A DNA stretch of 45,469 bases from positions 1-45,469 of the forward strand of contig VFLK01000015.1 of NCBI GenBank assembly GCA_009885085.1, given 5' to 3'. The stretch comes from Minisyncoccota bacterium (GTDB taxonomy: Bacteria; Patescibacteriota; Microgenomatia; UBA1400; PJMF01). Under the pieces are notes generated by a model. The model had not been told where the DNA came from. It ran no database searches and saw only the letters and a program-made list of their open reading frames with translations. Below are positions 10,392 to 20,166 of this stretch, one piece after another. The number at the start of each line of letters is the position of its first letter. The stretch's first letter is position 1. A program made the position numbers and the translations under genes.

Positions 10392-10961
10392 TTAATCTTT
10401 CAATTCTTCAAGCATTTGCTCCATAGTGGAAATAAGTCGATTTGAAATTGTCTTGGTAATTTTTTTTTCTGCGCCAATCTGGACTAACCTAATTTTTGCA
10501 CTTGTCGAAGTTGTGGCACGTCTGCCTAGAATTTTTATTTCCCCACAGAATTCTTTAATTTTCTCAAGACGTTCCTTGGAATATGTTTCTTCAATTGCAA
10601 TCAAGACATCTGGTTTTATTAGTTTTATTAGTTGCCATTTTGGTTGGCCAAGATTCTTTAAAACAACGTGATCAACGTCTTCAATATATGTGAGCATTTC
10701 CACCCGTTCATCTTCTGGGACTACTGGACGATCTGGACCTTTTCGACTTCTAATTTTTTCGTCACTATCAACTCCTACAAAAAGAACATCTCCAAATTTT
10801 CTGGCGTCGCATAAATATCGACAATGTCCGATGTGTAGCATGTCAAAGGAACCAGATGTAAGTACAATTTTTTTACCTTCTTTGCGGTATTTATCGATCA
10901 AAGGTGTAACTTTTTTATAGTCTGTAATTATTTTGTGGTCATTTTTCATATCATCTAGCAT
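10392..10961 (-). CDS. cytidylyltransferase-like nucleotidyltransferase (RfaE/HldE C-domain-like)
   Basis: TSGSFDMLHIGHCRYL (HxGH), ISNR-like C-terminal motif. Confidence 0.8.
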   Translation of the reverse strand: MLDDMKNDHKIITDYKKVTPLIDKYRKEGKKIVLTSGSFDMLHIGHCRYLCDARKFGDVLFVGVDSDEKIRSRKGPDRPVVPEDERVEMLTYIEDVDHVVLKNLGQPKWQLIKLIKPDVLIAIEETYSKERLEKIKEFCGEIKILGRRATTSTSAKIRLVQIGAEKKITKTISNRLISTMEQMLEELKD

Positions 10962-11003
10962 CCTACTATATGTTTATCTGTTGTGCTACCATATGTGAAA
11001 GAT

Positions 11004-11513
11004 ATGAAAGTTTCAATAATAGTTTCAATCACTGCTGACGGATTTATTGCTCAAAATAAGGAGCAGTCATCATTGCAGTGGACAAGTAAAGAAGACACTA
11101 AGTTTTTTGTAGAATATACGAAAAAAGTTGGGGTGCTGATCATGGGTTCCACTACTTTTGAAACAATAAATAGACCTCTTCCAAACAGAAAAATTATTGT
11201 TTTAACACGATCTAAAAAATATGATCAATTTAGTCCAGATCAGGTTGTCGCAGAGGGTAGGGAGATTAAAGAAATTATTAAAGAGTTAGAAGCATCAGGC
11301 CAGCAAGAAGTTGCAATTACTGGTGGAGCAAGTATCTACACTCAATTTATGAAAGAAAAGCTTGTTGATGAGTTATATCTTACAATTGAGCCGATCGTGT
11401 TTGGTTCGGGTATTAAACTCTTTAATGAAGCTCTAGATCAAAAATTAGAGCTAGTAGAAATGATTGATTTGTCAGGTCAAACAAAAGTATTGCACTATAA
11501 AATTATTCAATAA
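11004..11513 (+). CDS. dihydrofolate reductase / RibD C-terminal domain family
   Basis: VSITADGFIA, VLIMGSTTFETI, ITGGASIYTQFM, DELYLTIEPIVFGSG; ORF track start at 10983. Confidence 0.85.
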   Translation: MKVSIIVSITADGFIAQNKEQSSLQWTSKEDTKFFVEYTKKVGVLIMGSTTFETINRPLPNRKIIVLTRSKKYDQFSPDQVVAEGREIKEIIKELEASGQQEVAITGGASIYTQFMKEKLVDELYLTIEPIVFGSGIKLFNEALDQKLELVEMIDLSGQTKVLHYKIIQ

Positions 11514-11537
11514 TTTTTCACGGAGAGACCCGTAAAT

Positions 11538-12002
11538 ATGACGAATGACGAAGCTAAATCTTCTAAAAAAATAATCCTGAGAATGAAGTTATTTGATAAA
11601 AATCTGCCTGTTCCAGAGTATAAATCTGAAGGGGCTGCTGCTGTAGATCTATATGCCAGGGTTGAAACTAGAATACCTGCCAAAAGTATTGGATACATAC
11701 CGCTAAATATAGCTTTGCAACTTCCGGAAAACCACTGGGCTTTTATATCTGCGAGAAGTTCGCTTCATAAGCGCGGCCTAATGATTGCCAATGGCGTCGG
11801 TGTTGGAGATTACGACTATCGAGGTCCAAATGACGAATACCTGGCAGCAGTTTACAATTTTACAGATACAGAAGTGATGATCGAGAAAGCCGAGCGAGTT
11901 GCCCAGTTGATAGTTATGTCTCGCGAGCCAGTTGAGATAGAACTCGCTGCTGATTTTGATGCTCCCGACCGTGGTGGTTTTGGCAGTACTGGCAAAATAT
12001 GA
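11538..12002 (+). CDS. dut: dUTP diphosphatase-like (trimeric dUTPase family)
   Basis: AAAVDLYA, ISARSSLHKRGL, GVGVGDYDYRG, ERVAQLIV, RGGFGSTGK, corresponding to dUTPase motifs 1-5. Confidence 0.88.
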   Translation: MTNDEAKSSKKIILRMKLFDKNLPVPEYKSEGAAAVDLYARVETRIPAKSIGYIPLNIALQLPENHWAFISARSSLHKRGLMIANGVGVGDYDYRGPNDEYLAAVYNFTDTEVMIEKAERVAQLIVMSREPVEIELAADFDAPDRGGFGSTGKI

Positions 12003-12188
12003 TTAATCAAGAACTAAGACGTGAAAATTTAGTCCCACTTGCCTTTTCCTAATAATTTGTAAATTTACTCAAAAGCATAATATTTGCTAATATGTCGGTC
12101 TCAAGCACATCATATAGATTTTTGCCTATTGCATACACACGATATATTGTGGTTTAGTTAATTTTTATACACAAAATAAAAAGGTAAA

Positions 12189-13199
12189 ATGGGCGCACGA
12201 ACTGGTGAAATAGAAACATATAAAAATATTTTTGAAAAAGAGTTGAATCGTGAGAGCACAGATGATGAGCTTGCGTTTTGGGGTTTTCAACCTCCAGATG
12301 AAGTTATTCTAGCTACTGGCAGTATACGAAAAGCCTTGATGTTGATATCACAAATTGAGGATTTTTCTTTTAAGTTTATAGAAAATGGAAATGAAATTGA
12401 AATCACCGAAATAGAAGAGCTTCAAAGGTATTTCTATGAAAATATTCAAAATGGAAATGGTTCTTTACAACAAAAAACTTTTTTAGGTTATTTATTTGGT
12501 GTAGAACTTTATGCGGAGCCTGGACCCGGTGAGACATCATCAAATGATGATCCATATCAGGAAGCAATAAATAAAGCTCAAAGTTTGTACAATGGCTGGA
12601 AAGATCATGATGATTGGGCTGATCATGAAGGATATAAGGGAAAAAATATCTTGATTGTTAGTACGGACACAGTAGACAAACCAGATGCAACTGATGTTCC
12701 TTTGGGAAAGCCTGGAAATGAGTTTGATTTTCCAAAACAAGAAGATCCTCAATTTAATCATGGAATTCTTTTCGATCAAAATGGATATGATAAGGCTAAA
12801 AATGAATGGTTGGAAGCATATAAAGAACGCTTTTATGTAGTTAGTGAAGCAATCAAACACACTAATGCTGTTGCAATTTTGAATGCTTTAACAGGTGATT
12901 TTATTGATACAGGTTTTAATATTATTGAGCTTAATATAAAGATTGATCATGAAAAATTAAAAGGACTTGATCCAAAAAGTGACGAAGCTGGTGGAGGAAT
13001 AACTCAAAGATTAATTAAATGGGAAGATATGGCCGAAGTCATGAGCTATTTTGGCGAGTTAACTAAAAGCCTACTTCCTGAGGAAGTTGAGAAAATTAAG
13101 TTAGCACTCTATTGTCAAATAACAGGCTCTCCTTATGCTATTATTGAGTTGATAAGATTAGCTCAACAAAAAATAATTAATGAAAATCTTGAGCAATAA
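12189..13199 (+). CDS. hypothetical protein
   Basis: 336-aa ORF, no recognised family motif. Confidence 0.6.
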   Translation: MGARTGEIETYKNIFEKELNRESTDDELAFWGFQPPDEVILATGSIRKALMLISQIEDFSFKFIENGNEIEITEIEELQRYFYENIQNGNGSLQQKTFLGYLFGVELYAEPGPGETSSNDDPYQEAINKAQSLYNGWKDHDDWADHEGYKGKNILIVSTDTVDKPDATDVPLGKPGNEFDFPKQEDPQFNHGILFDQNGYDKAKNEWLEAYKERFYVVSEAIKHTNAVAILNALTGDFIDTGFNIIELNIKIDHEKLKGLDPKSDEAGGGITQRLIKWEDMAEVMSYFGELTKSLLPEEVEKIKLALYCQITGSPYAIIELIRLAQQKIINENLEQ

Positions 13200-13208
13200 A
13201 AGGCATTC

Positions 13209-13850
13209 ATGAAATCAAAAAAAGGCTACTTAATTACTCTTGAAGGTGGAGAAGGTGGAGGAAAAACCACTCAGGCAGTTAGCTTGTGTGAGAGACTAAA
13301 AAAAGCGGGCAAAGAAGTTGCAATTTTCAGAGAGCCCGGTGGCACAGTAATCAGCGAGCAAATTCGCGAAGTTGTCTTGTCGGCCAAAAACAAAAAAATT
13401 GCATTTACTACAGAGGTTTTGCTTTTTCAAGCCGCCAGAGCCCAAATCTATGAAGAGTTAGTTTTGCCTTCAATGCAGGCTGGCATGGTTGTTGTCATGG
13501 ATAGATCCAGAGATAGTTCAGTTGTTTATCAAGGTATGGTTCGAGGTTTTGGCAAAAAAATGATTGAGCAATTAAATAATATTTCAACCAGACGAACGTT
13601 TCCGGACCTAACTTTGCTTTTAGATGTTCCTGTCGATAAAGGGCTTAAAAGAAGAGAGAATTCTGGAACCATGAATAGACTTGATATGGAAGCAAAAAAC
13701 TTTCATGACAAGGTTAGAAAAGCATATTTACAATTAGCTGAAGAAGACAAGTCTGGAAGATGGCAGGTTATTAATGCCTCTAAATCAATTGATCAAGTTG
13801 AAGAGCAAATGTGGAAAGTTGTTTCTGATAAACTAGGAATAAAACAATAA
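13209..13850 (+). CDS. tmk: thymidylate kinase
   Basis: TLEGGEGGGKTTQAVSL P-loop, FREPGGT, DRSRDSSVVYQG. Confidence 0.95.
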   Translation: MKSKKGYLITLEGGEGGGKTTQAVSLCERLKKAGKEVAIFREPGGTVISEQIREVVLSAKNKKIAFTTEVLLFQAARAQIYEELVLPSMQAGMVVVMDRSRDSSVVYQGMVRGFGKKMIEQLNNISTRRTFPDLTLLLDVPVDKGLKRRENSGTMNRLDMEAKNFHDKVRKAYLQLAEEDKSGRWQVINASKSIDQVEEQMWKVVSDKLGIKQ

Positions 13851-13913
13851 ATATTTGAAACGTGAGTTGGCTAGGCAAGCTTAGATACTCACTTATTCAA
13901 ACATTTATTGTTT
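13842..13913. terminator. long imperfect hairpin overlapping the tmk stop codon
   Basis: aaacaataaatatttgaaacgtgagt (13842-13867) versus actcacttattcaaacatttattgttt (13887-13913). Confidence 0.75.
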
Positions 13914-13955
13914 CATCATGTTTAACAAAAATAAATTTTAAAGATTAAGAAATAT

Positions 13956-14564
13956 ATGAAGTTACCAAGAGCAGTCCAAAATTTAATCGAAAAGTTTGAG
14001 AAACTTCCGGGTGTGGGCCCAAAATCTGCCCAACGCCTTGTTTTCTATTTGCTTCACAATCCAGATCATGAAATTGAGGATTTTTCAAAGAAACTACTTG
14101 AGCTAAAGAAAAATACTGTACTGTGTGATGTTTGCCACAATGTTAGCGAATCAAATCCTTGTGAAGTTTGCAGTGATTCCACAAGAGAAAATAATGTTCT
14201 TTGTATTGTAGAGCATCCTTTAGACGTTCTAGCACTTGAACGCTCAAATTCATTTAAGGGTAGATACCACGTTTTGCACGGAAGTATTGCACCGCTAAAT
14301 AATATTGGTCCCGATCAATTATTTTTGCATGATGTAGCAAAAAGACTTGAAAAGATTGATGAGCTAATTATCGCTACAAATCCAACTATGGAAGGTGAAG
14401 CCACCGCTTTGTATATTACTGAATATCTTAATCAAAACTCTCAAGTTGATTCAACAAAAATTATAATTACTAGAATCGGCCATGGTTTGCCAATTGGAGC
14501 GGATATTGAATATGCAGATAGCGTAACTTTGGCAAGAGCTCTCGAGGGCAGGAGAAAAATTTAG
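13956..14564 (+). CDS. recR: recombination protein RecR
   Basis: LPGVGPKSAQRLVFYLL, CxxC zinc finger, Toprim region TNPTMEGEATALYI. Confidence 0.96.
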   Translation: MKLPRAVQNLIEKFEKLPGVGPKSAQRLVFYLLHNPDHEIEDFSKKLLELKKNTVLCDVCHNVSESNPCEVCSDSTRENNVLCIVEHPLDVLALERSNSFKGRYHVLHGSIAPLNNIGPDQLFLHDVAKRLEKIDELIIATNPTMEGEATALYITEYLNQNSQVDSTKIIITRIGHGLPIGADIEYADSVTLARALEGRRKI

Positions 14565-14658
14565 TTACTTTTTTTATAAATAGAAAGTGTTTTCTGCTTA
14601 ATAAAAATCAAAAATGATGCTAATATACGCATAGATGGTTAAATTAAATATTGAAACT

Positions 14659-14702
14659 AAACCACTCAAATTCTTAAATTAAGAATTGGGTGGTTTTTTT
14701 TG
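14659..14702 (+). terminator. rho-independent-type terminator
   Basis: AAACCACtcaaATTCTTAA / TTAAGAATtggGTGGTTT followed by T-tract. Confidence 0.8.
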
Positions 14703-14817
14703 TATTAGCAAAGGGAGGTGCCAAAAATCAGCAAAATCTCAGGAATAATTGGGAATATTGAGTTACACAAATATCTAAAAGTATAAATAGAAGCCTGAAA
14801 AAGGCAGAAGGATTTAT

Positions 14818-15156
14818 ATGACAGTAATAGTTGAGTCAAAAAAGATGAAGGTAACAAGTGCAATTAGGTTATTTGCTGAAAAACAAGCACTTAAAATTAG
14901 TAAATTAGGTAAAAAAGTTCTAGAAATCAAAATCCATTTGGAAAAAATTCGTAAGAAAAAAATGGATGAAAACGCAAATATTGTCACATATTTTGTATCT
15001 ACTCCTGGGAAAAATATTGTTGTAAAGAGCAAATCAGCTGATATGTATAAGGCAATTATTGAAGCTACATCGAGCGCAGTGAGGAAACTTAGAAAAATGA
15101 GTGAGAAAAGAAAAACAATCAAAAGATCTGCAAAGAGTCTTCCTTTGGCTGGCTAA
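14818..15156 (+). CDS. ribosome hibernation factor HPF/RaiA-like
   Basis: VTSAIRLFAEKQALKISKLGK and VVVKSKSADMYKAIIEATSSAVRKLRK, sigma-54 modulation/S30AE family pattern. Confidence 0.75.
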   Translation: MTVIVESKKMKVTSAIRLFAEKQALKISKLGKKVLEIKIHLEKIRKKKMDENANIVTYFVSTPGKNIVVKSKSADMYKAIIEATSSAVRKLRKMSEKRKTIKRSAKSLPLAG

Positions 15157-15235
15157 ATAAATAATTTAAAGTATTAGAATATTTATTGTCAAATTAACCC
15201 TTGATTAAGGTGCATACTATCTTGTATCGTGTAAA

Positions 15236-15400
15236 TAGACTTTTTGCGAAGTAACATTCATAGCACTTTAACATCTATTTGGCAATTTTGAGTGTTATTT
15301 ACATACTCAAGTAGACAAAGCTACTATCGCATGCAAATGCCTTCAAAATTACTCAAATATATGTCAAAATTGCTGCAAAGCTTACTTCGCAAAAAGTCTA
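15236..15400. repeat. structured intergenic element bounded by 19-bp perfect inverted repeats
   Basis: tagactttttgcgaagtaa (15236-15254) and ttacttcgcaaaaagtcta (15382-15400) are exact reverse complements; several nested small hairpins inside. Confidence 0.85.
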
Positions 15401-15419
15401 ATGTGTAACTTACAATGGA

Positions 15420-15803
15420 GTGTATATGGCAGATGATAATAAAAATCCCCTAGATGTTTTAGAAGAATTGTTGAATCAGTCTAGTGCCGGAGCGGGTGCT
15501 GCCAAATCTGGAAATGCTGCTTTATCTGCCGAGCTTGCTGCAAAAGCTAAAGAAGCCGAGGAAAAGAAGTTGGCAGATGAATTAGAAGCAAAACGTCAAG
15601 AATTAGAACAAAAACAGCAAGATCAGATTGAGGCTGATAAACTAAAGTTAGCAGAGCAGATAGCTGCGATGGCTGGAATTAAAGATTCTGATCAATATAA
15701 AGCTAGAGTGCAACAAGACACTGATAAGAAAGTTGCAGATGAAAGCAAGACTAGTGCGGGCGATGGCTACGAAATTGATCAGCTCGAGCACAAAAAGGTT
15801 TAA
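15420..15803 (+). CDS. hypothetical protein, coiled-coil, Ala/Glu/Lys rich
   Basis: 127-aa ORF; start at ATG 15420 or ATG 15426. Confidence 0.6.
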   Translation: MYMADDNKNPLDVLEELLNQSSAGAGAAKSGNAALSAELAAKAKEAEEKKLADELEAKRQELEQKQQDQIEADKLKLAEQIAAMAGIKDSDQYKARVQQDTDKKVADESKTSAGDGYEIDQLEHKKV

Positions 15804-15805
15804 TA

Positions 15806-16435
15806 ATGTTTAGTTCGGCTTCAAATCATGGTTCAAATATGGGCTCAGGTGGAATGGGTGGAGGAATGGGTGGTGGAGATAGCTTTGGTGAGGCAGCTGA
15901 TGAGAGAAGCATGATTCAACAAGCTATGTCTAACAGTTCCAAAAGTTCTGGAAGTAGTTCTACAGGTGCTGGCGGCGGAGGAAACCCAACTCAAAATCAA
16001 GCTATGGCTCAGCCACCAGCTGAACCAAGAGAAGTGGCCGAAATTCCTGAGGAGGCCAAACGAGGAGTTGAGGACGTCTGGCTTGAGGTAAAGAAGTTTT
16101 TTTCTTTAAATGCGTGGTTGGGTATTGATCCTGAAAAGATGAATCCTGAGGAAAAAGCTCAGGCAGAACAGTTCCATGCAAGATATCAGAAACTTGATCA
16201 AGAGCAACAAGCTGTAGCTAAACAAATGTACCAAGAAAAAATGCAAAAAAAGCGTGCTCAAGCTGCTGAAGATCAACGTAGAAAAGAAATTGAGGCAGAA
16301 CAAGAAGATCAAAGTATAGCAATGCCATCAGGTCCGAAAAAAGGTGCTGGCCAAGAAGGAAAAACTAAAAAACAGCAAGTGATGAGCAAAATTAAAAAAG
16401 ACAGAACGACGCTTTCAACAAATCTTGGAGAATAG
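15806..16435 (+). CDS. hypothetical protein, Gly/Ser-rich N-terminus and charged helical C-terminus
   Basis: 209-aa ORF closely following the previous gene. Confidence 0.6.
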   Translation: MFSSASNHGSNMGSGGMGGGMGGGDSFGEAADERSMIQQAMSNSSKSSGSSSTGAGGGGNPTQNQAMAQPPAEPREVAEIPEEAKRGVEDVWLEVKKFFSLNAWLGIDPEKMNPEEKAQAEQFHARYQKLDQEQQAVAKQMYQEKMQKKRAQAAEDQRRKEIEAEQEDQSIAMPSGPKKGAGQEGKTKKQQVMSKIKKDRTTLSTNLGE

Positions 16436-16438
16436 AAT

Positions 16439-17947
16439 ATGAGACTTTACAATACGTTGTCAAAAAAAGTTGAAAATTTTGTGCCGATTGCCCGTAAAAA
16501 AGTTGGTTTATATGCCTGCGGATTTACCGTATATGATTTTACACATTTGGGTCATCTAAGAAAATATACGATGGACGATGTTTTGATTAGAACTCTCAAA
16601 CATGAGGGTTATGATGTGAATTTCATCCAAAATATTACCGACGTTGGTCACTTGGCTTCTGATGAAGATACTGGCGAGGATAAGTTAGAAAAAGGTGCCA
16701 AAAAATATGGAAAGTCAGTTTGGGACGTGGCTAAAGAATTTGAAGATTATTTTTTTAGAAGTATGGATTTGATGGGAAATTTAAGGCCTGATAAAAGTAC
16801 AAGAGCCACAGAGCATATTGAAGATCAGTTGAATTTGGTCAAAAATCTAGAGAAAAAAGGTTATACATACGTGATTGAAGGAGACGGAGTATATTTTGAC
16901 ACTAGTAAGTTTCCTGAATATGGAGAAATGGCTGGTTTGGATTTAAAAAGACAGCAAGAGGGAGCTCGTGTTGAGAAGGTAGCTGGCAAGAGGAATTCTT
17001 CAGATTTTGCGCTGTGGAAATTTGAAAGAGAGGGTGAGAATCGGGCGATGGTTTGGGAAAGTCCTTGGTCAAAACGTAGTTTTCCAGGATGGCATGTTGA
17101 ATGTAGCGCGATGGCTATGAAGTACCTAGGCGAGCAATTTGATATTCATACTGGTGGGATTGATCATATTCCTGTTCATCACACAAATGAAATAGCTCAG
17201 TCTGAGGCCTCAACAGGCAAGTCGCCATTTGTTAAGTATTGGGTGCACCACAATTTTTTGAAGGTTGATGGCACTAAAATGAGTAAGTCACTTGGAAACT
17301 TTTTTACCATCGATGACATTATCAGCCGTGGTTTTAGTCCACGAGCTTTAAGACTTTTGTTAATGACTGCTCATTATCAATCTGAAATGAATTTTACATG
17401 GGAAAATTTATCAGGAATGCAGAAAAGTTATGAAAGATTATTAAAAATTGTTGCAGATTTGCAAAAAAAGGTCTCAGAATCAGAAAAGACTGATGAAAAA
17501 GTTGTTGATGATTTTGATAGTGGATTGGCAGAAAAATTTAAATCTAAATTTTTTGCAGCTTTGTCGGAAAATTTAAATACCCCTCAGGCTTTAGCAGTTC
17601 TTTGGGATGTAACTAAGTCTAATGAATTAAGTAGTTTTGAAAAACTTTCTTTAGTAATGGAATTTAACGAAATTTTTCAGTTGGATTTAGAAGTAGCAGA
17701 GTTGGCTTTAGTAAAAATTAGGTCAAGTAAGGCAAGTTTTACGTCCGAACAAGGAAGAGAGATTGGCAATGTTTCTGGGAAAACTACTGGCTTACCTGAA
17801 GCAATTCAGCAAATTTTATTAGATAGAGAAACCGCAAGGAAGAATAACGACTGGAATAAATCAGATGGTTTAAGAGATCTGCTTTTGGAAAAGGGTTATA
17901 AAGTTCTGGATTCTTCTGAGGGGCAAAAGTTGGAAAGAATTAAATGA
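16439..17947 (+). CDS. cysS: cysteinyl-tRNA synthetase
   Basis: YACGFTVYDFTHLGHLRKY (HIGH-like), GWHVECSAMA, DGTKMSKSLGNF (KMSKS). Confidence 0.97.
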   Translation: MRLYNTLSKKVENFVPIARKKVGLYACGFTVYDFTHLGHLRKYTMDDVLIRTLKHEGYDVNFIQNITDVGHLASDEDTGEDKLEKGAKKYGKSVWDVAKEFEDYFFRSMDLMGNLRPDKSTRATEHIEDQLNLVKNLEKKGYTYVIEGDGVYFDTSKFPEYGEMAGLDLKRQQEGARVEKVAGKRNSSDFALWKFEREGENRAMVWESPWSKRSFPGWHVECSAMAMKYLGEQFDIHTGGIDHIPVHHTNEIAQSEASTGKSPFVKYWVHHNFLKVDGTKMSKSLGNFFTIDDIISRGFSPRALRLLLMTAHYQSEMNFTWENLSGMQKSYERLLKIVADLQKKVSESEKTDEKVVDDFDSGLAEKFKSKFFAALSENLNTPQALAVLWDVTKSNELSSFEKLSLVMEFNEIFQLDLEVAELALVKIRSSKASFTSEQGREIGNVSGKTTGLPEAIQQILLDRETARKNNDWNKSDGLRDLLLEKGYKVLDSSEGQKLERIK

Positions 17948-19206
17948 GAAACGATTTGTTAATTTTTTCTTTAGAATTTGTTATTTTTTTTCTCACTTAT
18001 TTATTTGTTATTAATAATTCTTCAGTCCAAAATTTTATTTTTAAATTTAAGAACTTTAAGCTTCTGATTTTTTTAATATTTATTGTTCAGTTAGTTGCGA
18101 TAGCTTTAATAAAATATAACGTCGTTGATGTATTTATAAATTCTGATGCAGGTAAAAATTTATTAGATGGCGTAGACATTTATGGTATAGATGTAGACCA
18201 TAGCAAGTATCCATTTTTTCCATTTTTGATCTTTTTGCATGCTGGATTGGTATTTATATGGCAAAAGGTTCAAGTATTCACATACAATTTTTATTTTAAA
18301 GTTGTACTTTTGGGATTTTTGCATTTATTGGGAATGCTTTTTTACAAAGAGTGGAAGTTAAAAAATTTAAAAGAAGCAAAGATTAATCTTGTTTCATTTT
18401 TGATATCACCAATTACATATGCAATTATTCTTTATCATGGCCAATTTGATATTATTTTAATAACATTTTTGTATCTGGCGATTAAAATGTTTACAAAAAG
18501 TTGGGTTTACTCAAGTTTTATTTCGTCTTCAGTATTGTTTGCAGCCTCAATAGCAACTAAAACTTGGTCCATAATTTTGTTGCCAATTTTTGCTATTCCG
18601 TTACTTAAAAGATTTTCTATAAAAGAGATAACTAAGTTTTCTATTTTTGTTTCTATGGTGGTTGGATTATTGCTGATAAATATTAAGTTTTATACATTAC
18701 AAGTTTATGGATCAAATACCAGAATTGTACTTGATGCAATAATTCATCCTGGTGGTCCAACTGGAATTTGGGGATTGGGATTATTATTGAAGCCATTTTT
18801 TCAAAACTCTCTTAATTTTTTGAGTAAATTACAAATAGTTGGTTTAGGAGTATTCTGGACATATGTTTACTATCAGGTAAAATTTTTTAAAAAGAATTTT
18901 AATTATTATCATTTGGTGTTAATGAGTGTTCTGGTTTTTCACTTACTTACTCCAAGATGGGAGATACAATATATCTTTTGGCATTTCCCTTTCTTGATGC
19001 TTTTAACAGGTACAAAAATTGTTAGGAATTGGATTTATCAGTTAGTGATCCCAATATATTTATTCTTAAATTATTGCAACGTTACAGTTCAGGGTGAACT
19101 AATAACTCCTTGGATAGTATGGGTTTTGGGATTATTTATCTATATTTATTGGGTCAAGTTGTTAATAAATTTAATAAGAACAAAAAGTGGATATTTAACT
19201 AACTAA
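17944..19206 (+). CDS. polytopic membrane protein, possible GT-C-like glycosyltransferase
   Basis: about 10 hydrophobic segments; WEIQYIFWHFPF; overlaps the cysS stop. Confidence 0.5.
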   Translation: MRNDLLIFSLEFVIFFLTYLFVINNSSVQNFIFKFKNFKLLIFLIFIVQLVAIALIKYNVVDVFINSDAGKNLLDGVDIYGIDVDHSKYPFFPFLIFLHAGLVFIWQKVQVFTYNFYFKVVLLGFLHLLGMLFYKEWKLKNLKEAKINLVSFLISPITYAIILYHGQFDIILITFLYLAIKMFTKSWVYSSFISSSVLFAASIATKTWSIILLPIFAIPLLKRFSIKEITKFSIFVSMVVGLLLINIKFYTLQVYGSNTRIVLDAIIHPGGPTGIWGLGLLLKPFFQNSLNFLSKLQIVGLGVFWTYVYYQVKFFKKNFNYYHLVLMSVLVFHLLTPRWEIQYIFWHFPFLMLLTGTKIVRNWIYQLVIPIYLFLNYCNVTVQGELITPWIVWVLGLFIYIYWVKLLINLIRTKSGYLTN

Positions 19207-19259
19207 TGGTATGCTATTAATAGATTTAAATTAATTATTTTTTAAATGGGAGTTTTAAT

Positions 19260-20115
19260 ATGAATAATAATGAAACACCTTGGTTAAACAAGTTTGGATT
19301 TGGTAAAAAAAATAATGCTGTTCAGGCTACTGAGGCTCCTTCAGAAGCACCTGCTGCTGCAGATCAAGATGATAACGGAAAAAAAAGAAGATGATCAAGC
19401 TGTTGAAATTGATCAACCTCATGTAGAACTTGTAGATAAATCAATTAAGAGTGTTGTCAGTGAATTGGCTAAAAAGGCAGAACAACTGATGGCTGCTGCT
19501 GATGTTTCGCCAGAACAAGTAAAAGCAACAATGGCAGTTTTGCAAAAATTGGATGCTTTGATGCAAAAAGAAAACGAATCATTAATGCAGCAATCTCCAT
19601 TCAAAAAGATTGAAGAAGTTGCTAGTAAGATGACTGAGGCAAACAGAAAAAGTTTAATGGACTATATTAATAAAATCAAAGCTGATGTTTATGCCAAAAT
19701 GGAGGCTGACAGTAAAAAATCGCAAATAACAGAAGAGGCAGTTAGTGTAGATGATCTGCTTCGTAGAAAGCTTGAATCAGAGATACAACCACATGAAGCA
19801 CTTTATACTAATGGAGGAATCAGATTCGAATCTTTGGATTTGCTCAATGACTTTCTTGCTCAGACGCTAGGGGTTGATCTTGCGATTATTAAGGCAAATA
19901 CAGATATTTGGAAAAACGGAAATGGCACTTTGATTTCTAAAAAAGCCCCAGGTTTAAAGATTTTAATTTATGATAGAACAGAAATGGGTCAAAGTGATAA
20001 AAAATTTGCAGTTGAAGTGAATGTTCAAATTACAGCTGGAGGAAATGTCGAAATGTTTAAGGCAGCATTAAAAGAAATAGTTGAAGAGAGAAAACCTAAA
20101 GAAGAAACAGAGTAG
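19260..20115 (+). other. hypothetical protein gene split by a frameshift at an A8 tract (19260-19394 in one frame, downstream portion within 19294-20115 in another)
   Basis: ATG at 19260 preceded by gggag reads MNNNETPWLNKFGFGKKNNAVQ...DDNGKKRR*; the other frame continues EKKEDDQAVEIDQPHVEL. Confidence 0.7.
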
Positions 20116-20166
20116 TCTTTTTATTTATTCCAAATCTCGTAATAAGAAAAACTCTATTGTACTTTT

